Shown here one piece after another: positions 18,500 through 26,966 of a stretch of 45,042 nt of DNA. Position 1 is the stretch's first letter, and the number at the start of each line of letters is the position of its first letter. A program made the translations under genes and the position numbers. The notes beneath the pieces are model-generated. The model was not told the origin of the DNA, did no database searches, and was given only the letters and a program-made list of their open reading frames with translations. The DNA is from Chlorobiota bacterium (GTDB taxonomy: Bacteria; Bacteroidota; Bacteroidia; Bacteroidales; B39-G9), in assembly GCA_013152655.1 (NCBI GenBank), contig JAADFW010000251.1, positions 1 to 45,042 on the forward strand, read 5' to 3'.

Positions 18500-19498
18500 T
18501 TAATTAATATTATGATTTATTTCAGGTCTAAATCTTAATATGTTTGCACTTCCATTTTTATTTTCATTTGATATAAACAAATCTCCATTTTTCGAAAAAC
18601 AAATACCCTCAGGCTGGTTAAATATTCGTGTATCCAATTCAAAAATATCTATTATAATGCCAAGTTTGTTCATTACAATTAATAAATTCCCGACACTGGA
18701 AATGATATAAATATTTTCTTTATTAATTGGGCTTATAGCTATTCCTGAGGGTTGAAAACTACTAATGTCTCCAGCAATATTTATCTTTTTTGCAGCATCA
18801 ATGAATTTTTTCTCAACAGTACCCTTAATTCTTATTTTATCTGTTTCTGAAAGATCAATCAGATAAGCAGGCTTTTTTAAGAGTTTGTTGTCTTTCAGTC
18901 CAAATCTGTATATTGCTTTAAAGCCTTCATAAGGTTTTTTTTTAATAATTGAAGGAGACCATTTACAGGCAATTAAGAGAGAATTTGTGGCTTTGTCATA
19001 AACTAATCCTTCAGTATTATTTTTGTAGTTTAGCAGGGTTTCAATTTTGGTTGTTTTTCTTTTCTTCTTTTTTTCAAAATTTTTAACCTTAAATATTGTG
19101 CCATTACTTTTTAGTACAAAAGCATTATCTCCAACAATGGCAATATCTTCATAATCATCATTTTTCCCAAAATCAAATTTTGAAGTTACCTGGCCCTTTT
19201 GAATGTCAAAAATGTAAATAACAGCTTGTTCGTCCTGAATACAGGCAATTTTATTTTCTTTAAAGCAGGAAATGCCTGAAATTTCTTCAAGATACGAAGG
19301 TAAAAGGTAAATATTATCTGGATTCATTAAGTCATACGGAAGGTAATTTTTCTTTTCTGTGTCTTCTGTAATCTGTTTCTTTTCACTTTGTTGAAAATTA
19401 CAGGAAATAAAATATAATAAATAAAAACACAGAAAAATAAAGGAAAACAAACCTTTATTAGTGTTAACATTTTTTCTATTATTCTTTATATAAAACAT
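18500..19498 (-). CDS. SdiA-regulated-type beta-propeller lipoprotein
   Basis: This 332-residue protein has an unusual N-terminus: a basic stretch, a hydrophobic helix (about 17-31) and a lipobox YFISC with Cys33, so it is probably a lipoprotein. The rest resembles the SdiA-regulated/YjiK propeller family: LEEISGISCFKENKIACIQDEQ, YEDIAIVGDNAFVLKSNG, NNTEGLVYDKATNSLLIACK, SFQPSGIAISP and FNQPEGICFSKNGDLFISNE are successive blades. The biochemical activity of the family is not known. It is the last gene of a minus-strand series, 45 nt after the histidine phosphatase. Confidence 0.75.
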   Translation of the reverse strand: MFYIKNNRKNVNTNKGLFSFIFLCFYLLYFISCNFQQSEKKQITEDTEKKNYLPYDLMNPDNIYLLPSYLEEISGISCFKENKIACIQDEQAVIYIFDIQKGQVTSKFDFGKNDDYEDIAIVGDNAFVLKSNGTIFKVKNFEKKKKRKTTKIETLLNYKNNTEGLVYDKATNSLLIACKWSPSIIKKKPYEGFKAIYRFGLKDNKLLKKPAYLIDLSETDKIRIKGTVEKKFIDAAKKINIAGDISSFQPSGIAISPINKENIYIISSVGNLLIVMNKLGIIIDIFELDTRIFNQPEGICFSKNGDLFISNENKNGSANILRFRPEINHNIN

Positions 19499-19543
19499 TA
19501 TGAATTAGTTGTTTTTTTAATTAATTAAATTGGTACAACACAT

Positions 19544-20176
19544 TTATTTGACCATACAATTTACTGATAAATTTTTATATCCGTCTCTATGTTCAAATTC
19601 CCATCCTTCCTTTTTGAGTATTTTAATTAGTTCTCTGTTTACTACTCCATGGGCAACAATAACACTTTTACCATATGTTTCAGCATAGTCTATTATCTCT
19701 TTTGAAAAATCTTCAAGCTTTTGTTTCCTTTGTTTGTAAGTTGGCTTATCGTTCTGGTTACTGCCAGCCATCCATGAAATAAGGGAAATAGCCTGCCAAA
19801 TTTTTACCGGAACTATAATTAGCGGTAGTTGAATTACCGGGTAATCAAGTTCCATAAGGTTTTCATTAGTTTTCAGGTTTACCCGATTATTAAAAAGCCA
19901 AGTAGCAGTTTGTACAGCACGTAGCTGCGGACTGCAAAAAACTGTGTCAATTGTTTCGGGATGATCAATTTTTTTTAATACAATTTCGGGGTCAAAATCC
20001 TGAATGCAATTTTTATTGTATTGTTCTTTATAGTTGTGAATACATTTTGTATTACACCACCCAGGATTCTCAATCTCAACAGTTGCGTGTCGTATCAAAT
20101 ATATTTTTGAAATTGCAAAAGCATCTACAGAAAGAAGAATAAATAGTAATGTATAAAAGAAAAATGATTTAATCAT
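19544..20176 (-). CDS. Exported histidine phosphatase family protein
   Basis: This 210-residue protein has a signal peptide (MIKSFFFYTLLFILLSVDAF). The phosphoglycerate-mutase-like core has the catalytic LIRH motif (Arg29, His30; RHA instead of RHG), CSPQLRAVQTA with the second arginine, ELDYP with the acidic residue, and VIVAHGVVNRELIK with the second histidine. The catalytic set is complete, so it is probably an active periplasmic phosphomonoesterase; the substrate is unknown. The insert with several cysteines (NPGWCNTKCIHNY...NCIQD) could form disulfides. It lies 4 nt after the large outer-membrane protein gene, implying co-translation. Confidence 0.85.
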   Translation of the reverse strand: MIKSFFFYTLLFILLSVDAFAISKIYLIRHATVEIENPGWCNTKCIHNYKEQYNKNCIQDFDPEIVLKKIDHPETIDTVFCSPQLRAVQTATWLFNNRVNLKTNENLMELDYPVIQLPLIIVPVKIWQAISLISWMAGSNQNDKPTYKQRKQKLEDFSKEIIDYAETYGKSVIVAHGVVNRELIKILKKEGWEFEHRDGYKNLSVNCMVK

Positions 20177-20180
20177 AAGT

Positions 20181-23100
20181 TTAGAATTGATAATTTATTG
20201 AAAAATTAATGAGGCTGTCTTCTTTACTCACTGCATACGAAGTAGTAAGCAATGCCATATCAAAAAGTGACCACCACAAACCCACACCATAACCATCATG
20301 CCATTGAGAAGAATTTTCTCCTTCAAGCCATACACGGCCAGCATCATTGAATAATAGCATTCCGGCAGTGCCATTCAATATGTATGTTTTAAAATGTTTG
20401 ACTCGTATTCGTATTTCCGTATTCATATAAAGACTGGCATCGCCATAAAATCTTGTATTGCGAAAACCCCGCAGGTTCTCTTTTTGTCCAAGTTTGGCAG
20501 CTTCATAATATACATAGTCACCAATGAGTTTTTCTCCGCCAAGCCTTAGTGCATAAACAACACGCGGACGTTGTGAAAAGCTCAGATAAGAAGCCCATTC
20601 TCCTGATATTCTTGCAAAATCCTGTGAATTATTACTAAGCCCTTTGAAATATGAGATTTCTGTTTCCAGTAGCATTCCACGGGTACGAAACATATTACTA
20701 CCCCAAAATTCTTCCTCTTTTTTCAAATTCTGATTGGGTATAGTGTTTAACTTATAATTAAAACTAAGCCCGACAAAGGAGTGGGGCAAGAGGGCATCAG
20801 GCTGAAGATCGTTTTGTAAGAAATCTGAAACGAAACGATTAGGGGTTGCCTCCACATCGGTATTTTTATAAAAAAATCCGAGTCCTGCTTTATTAATTTT
20901 CTTTTTGTCAAGAAATTTTATGAAATCAGTTTTTACAAAATACTCTTTCATTCTTACACGGTAATATTCTTTATCCGATTTATCAATTATCCACTCAGTT
21001 TCATTTCCCATGCCAAAATAGTTATTTACATAATTTGGTGATTTGATATCGACAATTACATTCAATTCAAAGCGTTTTAGCGGATAGATATTTTTTCCTG
21101 TAAAATATATGTTAAAAGCTTCTGTCAAAAATGCATAATTAGCATGTACTTTATACCTCTGCTGACGATAACGTGAATACTTATTAATAACCGGCCCACC
21201 ACCTAAAAAAATGCCATCATCCTGACTGTATCCCAGGAATAAGCCAGGATAAACAATATCGTATTTAAAAGCCCGCCAGTCGTATTTTAGTTCATTATCA
21301 TCATAGATATTTATCAGGCGTTTTTTTAAATTATTCGATAAAATGGTGCTTTTTTTATCATAAATGGTAATAAAACGGGGAGCTTTAGTGCTTTCATAAA
21401 TTACTCTGTCATCGTCATGCCCACCAATTATAGTGAGGTTTATTTTGTTTGTTGGAATACCATTTATGATAAACCTATCTTTTTTGTCAAATCCGTAAAT
21501 ACGAATTTTCTTAGTTTCGGAGGCATAAAAAACCCGCTTATATATTTCTGCTCCTTTTTTATTTTTATTTTTGAGGTGAAAGCCTGTTATGCTGATAGTT
21601 GTATCATTGAGCACATCAATTTCGAACATATCTTCTTCATTAGTACCCGTAATATTTACCTCTTTGGCAAGGGATAAATATAGACTTCTTGTCATGCTTT
21701 CTAAATTATTAAGCCTGGCCTTTAATATTTCTGCCGTATGATCAGCACATAATGGTTGAATTTCTTTAGGAAAGCTTAATACTGCTTTGTCAATTCTATC
21801 GGGCGTCAACAATGTTTTAAGAGAATCAATTTGTATTTGCCAATCTTTCCAGTCGTTTTGCGTCAATAAGGCCCGGTCTAAATATCGTGCATTGAATGAT
21901 AGTCCGTTAACATTTTCTGTATATTCATCGAAATTCTGAAACCTTGGTGAAAGCCATTTACGTGCTGAAATCCACGTAATTACGCCTTCATTTACGAAAA
22001 AAGCCTGATCGCGATCTCTCGGAATGGGTTTATAAATGGTTTTTTCACCATCTTTAAAACTTGCCCAGCGCCATTGGTCATAATGCCTGTCCCAGTCGTT
22101 TATCAGTATGTCGAACAACCGGGCTCTGAGAAAAGCATCATTATCAATTGAATGGTCTTCATCCTTAAAAATCTTTTTAATCATCTCTTCGGTGGAAATT
22201 ATATTTTTTGAATGGCCAAAACTTGCAACATCGCGCCTGTCTCCATCAGGACGTTCTTCAAAAATATAAAGTTGATTTGCCATATCCTGCCGGTATATAC
22301 CGAGATTAGGATCATCTGCAACATAAAACACTTCAGGGTTAGTATGGAAAACTCCTGCATACCCGGCCAACTTAGCTACAACAGGAGGTGCGTAAGGATT
22401 AGCTGCTGAAATTTGATCTTGTACAAGATCTTTGGCAAAAGTACTATCCAATTCATCCGGCAGAAAACCTTCAACGTATTTTTCAAATGAGCGTAGCACA
22501 TATTGTTTTCCGTTTTTATCCTCAAGCCTGAGCGAATGTGTTTGCTTTCCTCCACCACGTTTAAGAATTTGAAACCCACCTTTCGTTTTCTCTAAAGAAA
22601 AAACAGGAACTTTTACCGGTGTGTTCCAGATCGTACGATAGTTTTCTCCTACCCAAAAATAAGCTGATTTTGGTATATTGTATTTACTACTGGCTTTAAT
22701 TGTCATACTATCTGGCAAATGCTTTCTGGTGTTTTTTTTCGTAACGTTATCAATAAAGGTTTTTTTGTAAATAGTTTTACGAAAAATATCACCTTTTACA
22801 CCCGTAAAAACTACTTCACATTCTCCTTCATTTGAAAAGTTTAAACGGGCAAAGCCTTTTTCAGAACTTGCATATTCAGGCTTGCTTGTACGAACAAATT
22901 CTGTTTTAACCATGGAGCCTGAAACTACGTAATTGACCTTATTTATGTTAAAATACTGCAAGTTTGCATCGCCGGCTGAAACGTAAATTATGTCAGGGTA
23001 TTTTTGTAAAACAGAAAGCATGTCATTACGAAATTCTTTAAAATCAGGATGATGATTATCACTCCGGATGCCAAGTATTTTTCGGTATAATGTATATGGA

Positions 23101-23762
23101 AATTGAAGAATGTATTGTTTAAGAGAAAAATAGCCACTGCTATTTCCAAAACTTTTAAGTGTATGATGTCCTGCAATTATCACATGTTTTGAAGGATAGT
23201 GCCTTCGTATGGCATCTTCAATCTGAATTAAAATGTCTTGGGTTGTTTCTATATCACACTTTGTAAAGCGTCTGTCATATTTATGCACCCACCAATAACT
23301 ATCTATCAGTATCACGACTATATTTTTATTTAATACTACTTCTTTTGGACCGGGACAGGCTGCATCAGGCATATTAACTTTTCCTTTATAACGTTCTTGT
23401 AACTCATCTTTTATATATTCAATTGTTTTTTTACCTAAATAACTACCGTTTGCCCACTCTTTTTCACCAGGAACAAGCAATAATGGATATTTGTTGTCAT
23501 GAAAAAGTTCTTCTGAAAATTTATTCTCTTTGGAATTATATATATTTCCAAGCATCAGGAAAGCAATGTTGTTTGAATTTTGGGATATTTCCTGCCACTT
23601 TTCTAACAATTTATCATTCTGGCTTAATTTGGAAGTATTACCAGTAATTAATATACTGTAAGAGTTTGATTGTTGTGCATTCAATATATTTAAATTGAAA
23701 ATAACCAATGATAACAGAAAGGTTTTTTTTATATATGTTAATGTATAAGAAATTTGATTCAT
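20181..23762 (-). CDS. Composite outer-membrane protein: degenerate metallophosphatase, kinase-like domain, beta-barrel
   Basis: This is a 1193-residue exported protein with its signal peptide ending near residue 30. Residues 35-330 align by eye with a calcineurin-like phosphoesterase, but ligand positions are lost: ITGNTS for the first Gly-Asp, LMLGNIY for LGDNIY, VPGEKEW for the GNHDW motif, and SAGDANLQYF for a GHxHNLQ motif; IIAGHH is kept. Residues 395-600 hold KRGGGKQTHSLRL, YVLRSFEK, DILINDWDRHYDQW (551-564) and PRDRDQAFF, a pattern resembling the Fam20C/HipA kinase core. From about 850 onwards alternating aromatic strands end in SINYQF, a C-terminal Phe typical of BAM-inserted barrels. 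The barrel resembles the D15/surface-antigen class. It sits between the pyruvate kinase (10 nt) and the histidine phosphatase (4 nt). The kinase reading is inference. Confidence 0.75.
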   Translation of the reverse strand: MNQISYTLTYIKKTFLLSLVIFNLNILNAQQSNSYSILITGNTSKLSQNDKLLEKWQEISQNSNNIAFLMLGNIYNSKENKFSEELFHDNKYPLLLVPGEKEWANGSYLGKKTIEYIKDELQERYKGKVNMPDAACPGPKEVVLNKNIVVILIDSYWWVHKYDRRFTKCDIETTQDILIQIEDAIRRHYPSKHVIIAGHHTLKSFGNSSGYFSLKQYILQFPYTLYRKILGIRSDNHHPDFKEFRNDMLSVLQKYPDIIYVSAGDANLQYFNINKVNYVVSGSMVKTEFVRTSKPEYASSEKGFARLNFSNEGECEVVFTGVKGDIFRKTIYKKTFIDNVTKKNTRKHLPDSMTIKASSKYNIPKSAYFWVGENYRTIWNTPVKVPVFSLEKTKGGFQILKRGGGKQTHSLRLEDKNGKQYVLRSFEKYVEGFLPDELDSTFAKDLVQDQISAANPYAPPVVAKLAGYAGVFHTNPEVFYVADDPNLGIYRQDMANQLYIFEERPDGDRRDVASFGHSKNIISTEEMIKKIFKDEDHSIDNDAFLRARLFDILINDWDRHYDQWRWASFKDGEKTIYKPIPRDRDQAFFVNEGVITWISARKWLSPRFQNFDEYTENVNGLSFNARYLDRALLTQNDWKDWQIQIDSLKTLLTPDRIDKAVLSFPKEIQPLCADHTAEILKARLNNLESMTRSLYLSLAKEVNITGTNEEDMFEIDVLNDTTISITGFHLKNKNKKGAEIYKRVFYASETKKIRIYGFDKKDRFIINGIPTNKINLTIIGGHDDDRVIYESTKAPRFITIYDKKSTILSNNLKKRLINIYDDNELKYDWRAFKYDIVYPGLFLGYSQDDGIFLGGGPVINKYSRYRQQRYKVHANYAFLTEAFNIYFTGKNIYPLKRFELNVIVDIKSPNYVNNYFGMGNETEWIIDKSDKEYYRVRMKEYFVKTDFIKFLDKKKINKAGLGFFYKNTDVEATPNRFVSDFLQNDLQPDALLPHSFVGLSFNYKLNTIPNQNLKKEEEFWGSNMFRTRGMLLETEISYFKGLSNNSQDFARISGEWASYLSFSQRPRVVYALRLGGEKLIGDYVYYEAAKLGQKENLRGFRNTRFYGDASLYMNTEIRIRVKHFKTYILNGTAGMLLFNDAGRVWLEGENSSQWHDGYGVGLWWSLFDMALLTTSYAVSKEDSLINFSINYQF

Positions 23763-23772
23763 GAAAAATTTG

Positions 23773-25638
23773 TTAAATATTATAAGTATCGTGTGATATT
23801 TTCAAAAAATCAGCATCGGCAAGTTTAGGAAGCATTGTTTCCCTTTTTTTCTGAAAATGTTGCATGCGCCTTAGTATTTTATCCAACATTTTTACTGCCT
23901 TATCAATATATGTTCCTTTGTTTAACATCACACATTCAGCACGCTGAGCCAGGGCGGCATCTGTTATTTCCGACCGGGTAGGAACGCCTTTTTTTGCCAG
24001 GTTTTCCAATACCTGTGTTGCCCAAACATCGGGTATATGTGCAGCTTCGCAAATACGTAAAATTTCTTCCTGAATAGTGGCAAAATTTTTCCAACCCGTT
24101 TCTATTGCTAAGTCGCCCCGGGCAATCATAACACCAATAGGATAAGTTTGCATTGCTTTTAAAAGAATGCGGGGTAAATTTTTAAATCCCTTTTGTGTCT
24201 CAATTTTTAATATAATGCCTAATGACGATTCATACTTGCTTAATTCTTCTAACAACTGATGTACATCATTTTCGTCGTTTACAAAAGAGAAGTTTATGGT
24301 ATCGGCATTAACTGCAACAAATTCCAGATCTTTCTTGTCTTTTACTGTTAAGCCGCTTACTTCAAGATTACTATCAGGCAGATTAATACCTTTGTCGGCT
24401 TTAAGTTTACTACCGGTGTTTTTTGCATGAATAATGTTTATCAATAATTCATCCTTAGCTACTTCCTCAACAATTCCTTCAATCTTTCCATCATCAAAAA
24501 AGATAGGTTCACCCTTTTTAATGTATTTAAAAATATCTTTGAGTGTACAAGAAATGTGAGCGTATTGTATAACCTTTCCGTTTTCATCATACTGCGTTGG
24601 TTCACCAGGCTCGGGATTGCTTTGAAGAATCAGTTTATCACCAATATTAAGTGTAATAAATTGTTCTAATGGTAATAACTCTCCAACATAAATCTTTGTT
24701 TTTCCGCTTTCTTTTTCTTTGTTTAGCATCATCTCTGTTCCTGTTGTTAGATAAGCGGAATCGCTACATACGCCCCATTTTCCCTTAGCTTGTTTTTTTT
24801 CGATAATGATTTGACATTTTTTTCCGCGTGAGTCGGTAAACCTAATCGTATCTCCGCGTTTGATTTTTGCCAAAAATAATTCACTTACTGGAATTATAGC
24901 ATCGGCAGAATCATCAGGAGGTAAAATATCGGGAGGTGCAATCCATATTTTTGCAGGTATAGTAACTTTCCCAACCTGGTCGCGTTGTGGTTTAATGTGT
25001 ATTACTTTTGGCCCTTGTTTTATGGCTCCTGTCCTTAATTTTGGCCCGCCAAGGTCCATCATTACTCTACAATTTTTTTGCTGTATTTTATTGGCTTTAT
25101 GTATATTGGCTATCATTTTTGCCCATACTTCAGGTGTGTCATGTGCACAGTTAATTCTTGCACTATTCATACCTAAACGAATAAGACGGTTTACCATATT
25201 ATAATCCTCTGCAGCAGAAGATGGCAAAGTTACCATTATTCTTGTGCGTCGTTTTTTTGATTTATACCCAAATAGATGCTTTGTATTTTTACGGAGTAGT
25301 TTTTCACTTTTTTTTATAGAAATGATATTCTTTTGTTTTTCAATTACATTATTTCCACTTAAGTGATTAATAATTGTTTTGATTGCAAGGAGGCTTTTCA
25401 TTACATGCCCTTCTATATTTGAAAGGCCGGGTAAGCCCTGATTCCTTAATTGTTCTTGAAGTTCATTAATGCTAAAACTCCTGAAAGCAAGATAATGGAT
25501 TAGATTTAAAGCACTTTCATGATAAAACGGATGGACTTTTGAAATCAAACTATCATAATTATTTTCCAAAACTTTTGCTTTGTTTATAATTTCTCTAATT
25601 TGATTGTTTATAGTTAATAGTTTTTCTTGATTTTTCAT
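23773..25638 (-). CDS. Pyruvate kinase-family protein, non-canonical long form
   Basis: This 621-residue protein has about 130 extra N-terminal residues, mostly helical. The A/B barrel then begins at RTRIMVTLPSSAAEDY. Recognisable elements are NSARINCAHD (canonical NxARxNFSHG), MDLGGPKLRTG (195-204), FFDDGKIEG, KGINLPDSNLEVSGLTVKDK, IILKIETQKGF with the catalytic lysine, MIARGDLAIETGW, and VPTRSEITDAA. The allosteric C-domain is absent. Lys200 and Leu196 replace the Glu and Thr of K+-dependent enzymes, the combination described for K+-independent pyruvate kinases. The expected reaction is PEP + ADP to pyruvate + ATP, but the diverged substrate loop leaves room for another phosphotransfer. It ends 10 nt before the composite outer-membrane protein gene. 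Confidence 0.85.
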   Translation of the reverse strand: MKNQEKLLTINNQIREIINKAKVLENNYDSLISKVHPFYHESALNLIHYLAFRSFSINELQEQLRNQGLPGLSNIEGHVMKSLLAIKTIINHLSGNNVIEKQKNIISIKKSEKLLRKNTKHLFGYKSKKRRTRIMVTLPSSAAEDYNMVNRLIRLGMNSARINCAHDTPEVWAKMIANIHKANKIQQKNCRVMMDLGGPKLRTGAIKQGPKVIHIKPQRDQVGKVTIPAKIWIAPPDILPPDDSADAIIPVSELFLAKIKRGDTIRFTDSRGKKCQIIIEKKQAKGKWGVCSDSAYLTTGTEMMLNKEKESGKTKIYVGELLPLEQFITLNIGDKLILQSNPEPGEPTQYDENGKVIQYAHISCTLKDIFKYIKKGEPIFFDDGKIEGIVEEVAKDELLINIIHAKNTGSKLKADKGINLPDSNLEVSGLTVKDKKDLEFVAVNADTINFSFVNDENDVHQLLEELSKYESSLGIILKIETQKGFKNLPRILLKAMQTYPIGVMIARGDLAIETGWKNFATIQEEILRICEAAHIPDVWATQVLENLAKKGVPTRSEITDAALAQRAECVMLNKGTYIDKAVKMLDKILRRMQHFQKKRETMLPKLADADFLKISHDTYNI

Positions 25639-25784
25639 CTGTTTATAATTTATGTTTCAATTGTCAGATGGAACCGCATGAAAAAAATAATCATTGTCAT
25701 GTGTTAATAATTATTTTTATCATGCTTGTTTCATTATAAATATTTTGAACTATTTTTTAAATAAAATACTTTATGAAAAAACTA

Positions 25785-26945
25785 CTATAATTGCAAGAAT
25801 ACCAGTAAGTATGCAATTACAGAAATTACTAATCCTGTCATAAAAACATTAAATGCCCAACGGAGCAATTTATATTTTTTGGCAAGCACTTTTCCTAAAA
25901 AATATTGGTCTCTCGTCATTGTGGAATACAAATACTGATCATCATTTATCATTTCTTTCATTGCCCATTCGTATTCGTTTAGTTCCATATTGTAAAAATT
26001 TCCAAAAAACAATAAATTAATGCGCTTTTGTTTAATGTCATTTTTGGTAAACGTTCCGGACGAAATATGTGGCCTGGTTGATAAAATTGCCAGAATAATG
26101 GTTGATAAGCTAAAAACAATAAAGATTATAGTTGGCAAAATAATAGCCGGCTCTTCTTTAAATTTACTTGCTAAAGCAGCTAAGCCTATTGAAATAATTA
26201 TGCCGTTTAGGGATATCAGGATATTTGATTTATTATCGGCAATTGAACTCAGGTTTATTTGATTCCTGGCAGTAAGTTTAAACATAGAATCAACACCACG
26301 CGAAAACTTGTTCGCCTCATTCAATGCAAGCTTCTTTTTTTGCTGTCGTTTTTTTATGCGCTCTTCAAGAAGTTTTAAATTTTTCTCTTTTGTTTTTGAG
26401 CATTTGTCCTTACAATAACTTGTGTAGAAAGAGTGTTTTTTAAAAATAATTACAGACTCTTTTTCAAATTCTATTTTTTTTATTTTTCTGACACCTGTAT
26501 TTGCAAATTCTTGTCTTACCTTTTCAGCAAGTTCAAAATAGTTTTCCAGTCCAAAGTGCATTAAATCTGCATCACACAGAACTTGAGCAATTTTATTAGC
26601 AGGTTGTTGATTAAAACTGGTTGCCATAATACATTCTGAAACCAGATTTCTTATTTCTATATCAATGTTTTTGAGTTTTAAGAAATTCACAGCAATATCC
26701 ACGCTTAATTTTTCATGTCCTTCATATTTTTTAATGTATCCTGTATCGTGAAACCATGCACTTGCCAGCAGAATATTCATTTCGTCTTCAATCAGATTCT
26801 CTTCGTTTCCTATAATTCTTGCATTTTTTACAACCTGAATGGTATGTTCTATAGTGTGATACGTTAGATTTTTCGAAGATTCGTTTATTATAAGCCCGCT
26901 AACATATTCTTCTATTTCTATTAATAATTCTTTATTGATTTTCAT
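25785..26945 (-). CDS. HD phosphohydrolase fused to a PycTM-like membrane effector domain (DUF5706)
   Basis: This is a 386-residue two-part protein. Residues 25-205 form an HD-superfamily phosphohydrolase with complete metal ligands: YHTIEHT (His34), FHDTGY (His66, Asp67) and CDADLMHFG (Asp125). Residues about 219-386 match the membrane domain of Pycsar effectors: LTARNQINLSSIADNKSNIL, then LNGIIISIGL, with membrane helices at about 242-260, 267-289 and 364-385. In characterised Pycsar systems a PycTM protein binds a cyclic pyrimidine nucleotide and damages the inner membrane. Proteins of this exact HD-TM build are common in Bacteroidota and I do not know of direct functional proof. The start is 21 nt after the cyclase stop, so the two genes are probably one transcript. 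Confidence 0.8.
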   Translation of the reverse strand: MKINKELLIEIEEYVSGLIINESSKNLTYHTIEHTIQVVKNARIIGNEENLIEDEMNILLASAWFHDTGYIKKYEGHEKLSVDIAVNFLKLKNIDIEIRNLVSECIMATSFNQQPANKIAQVLCDADLMHFGLENYFELAEKVRQEFANTGVRKIKKIEFEKESVIIFKKHSFYTSYCKDKCSKTKEKNLKLLEERIKKRQQKKKLALNEANKFSRGVDSMFKLTARNQINLSSIADNKSNILISLNGIIISIGLAALASKFKEEPAIILPTIIFIVFSLSTIILAILSTRPHISSGTFTKNDIKQKRINLLFFGNFYNMELNEYEWAMKEMINDDQYLYSTMTRDQYFLGKVLAKKYKLLRWAFNVFMTGLVISVIAYLLVFLQL

Positions 26946-26966
26946 TGTTTCTATTATTAAGGTTTT

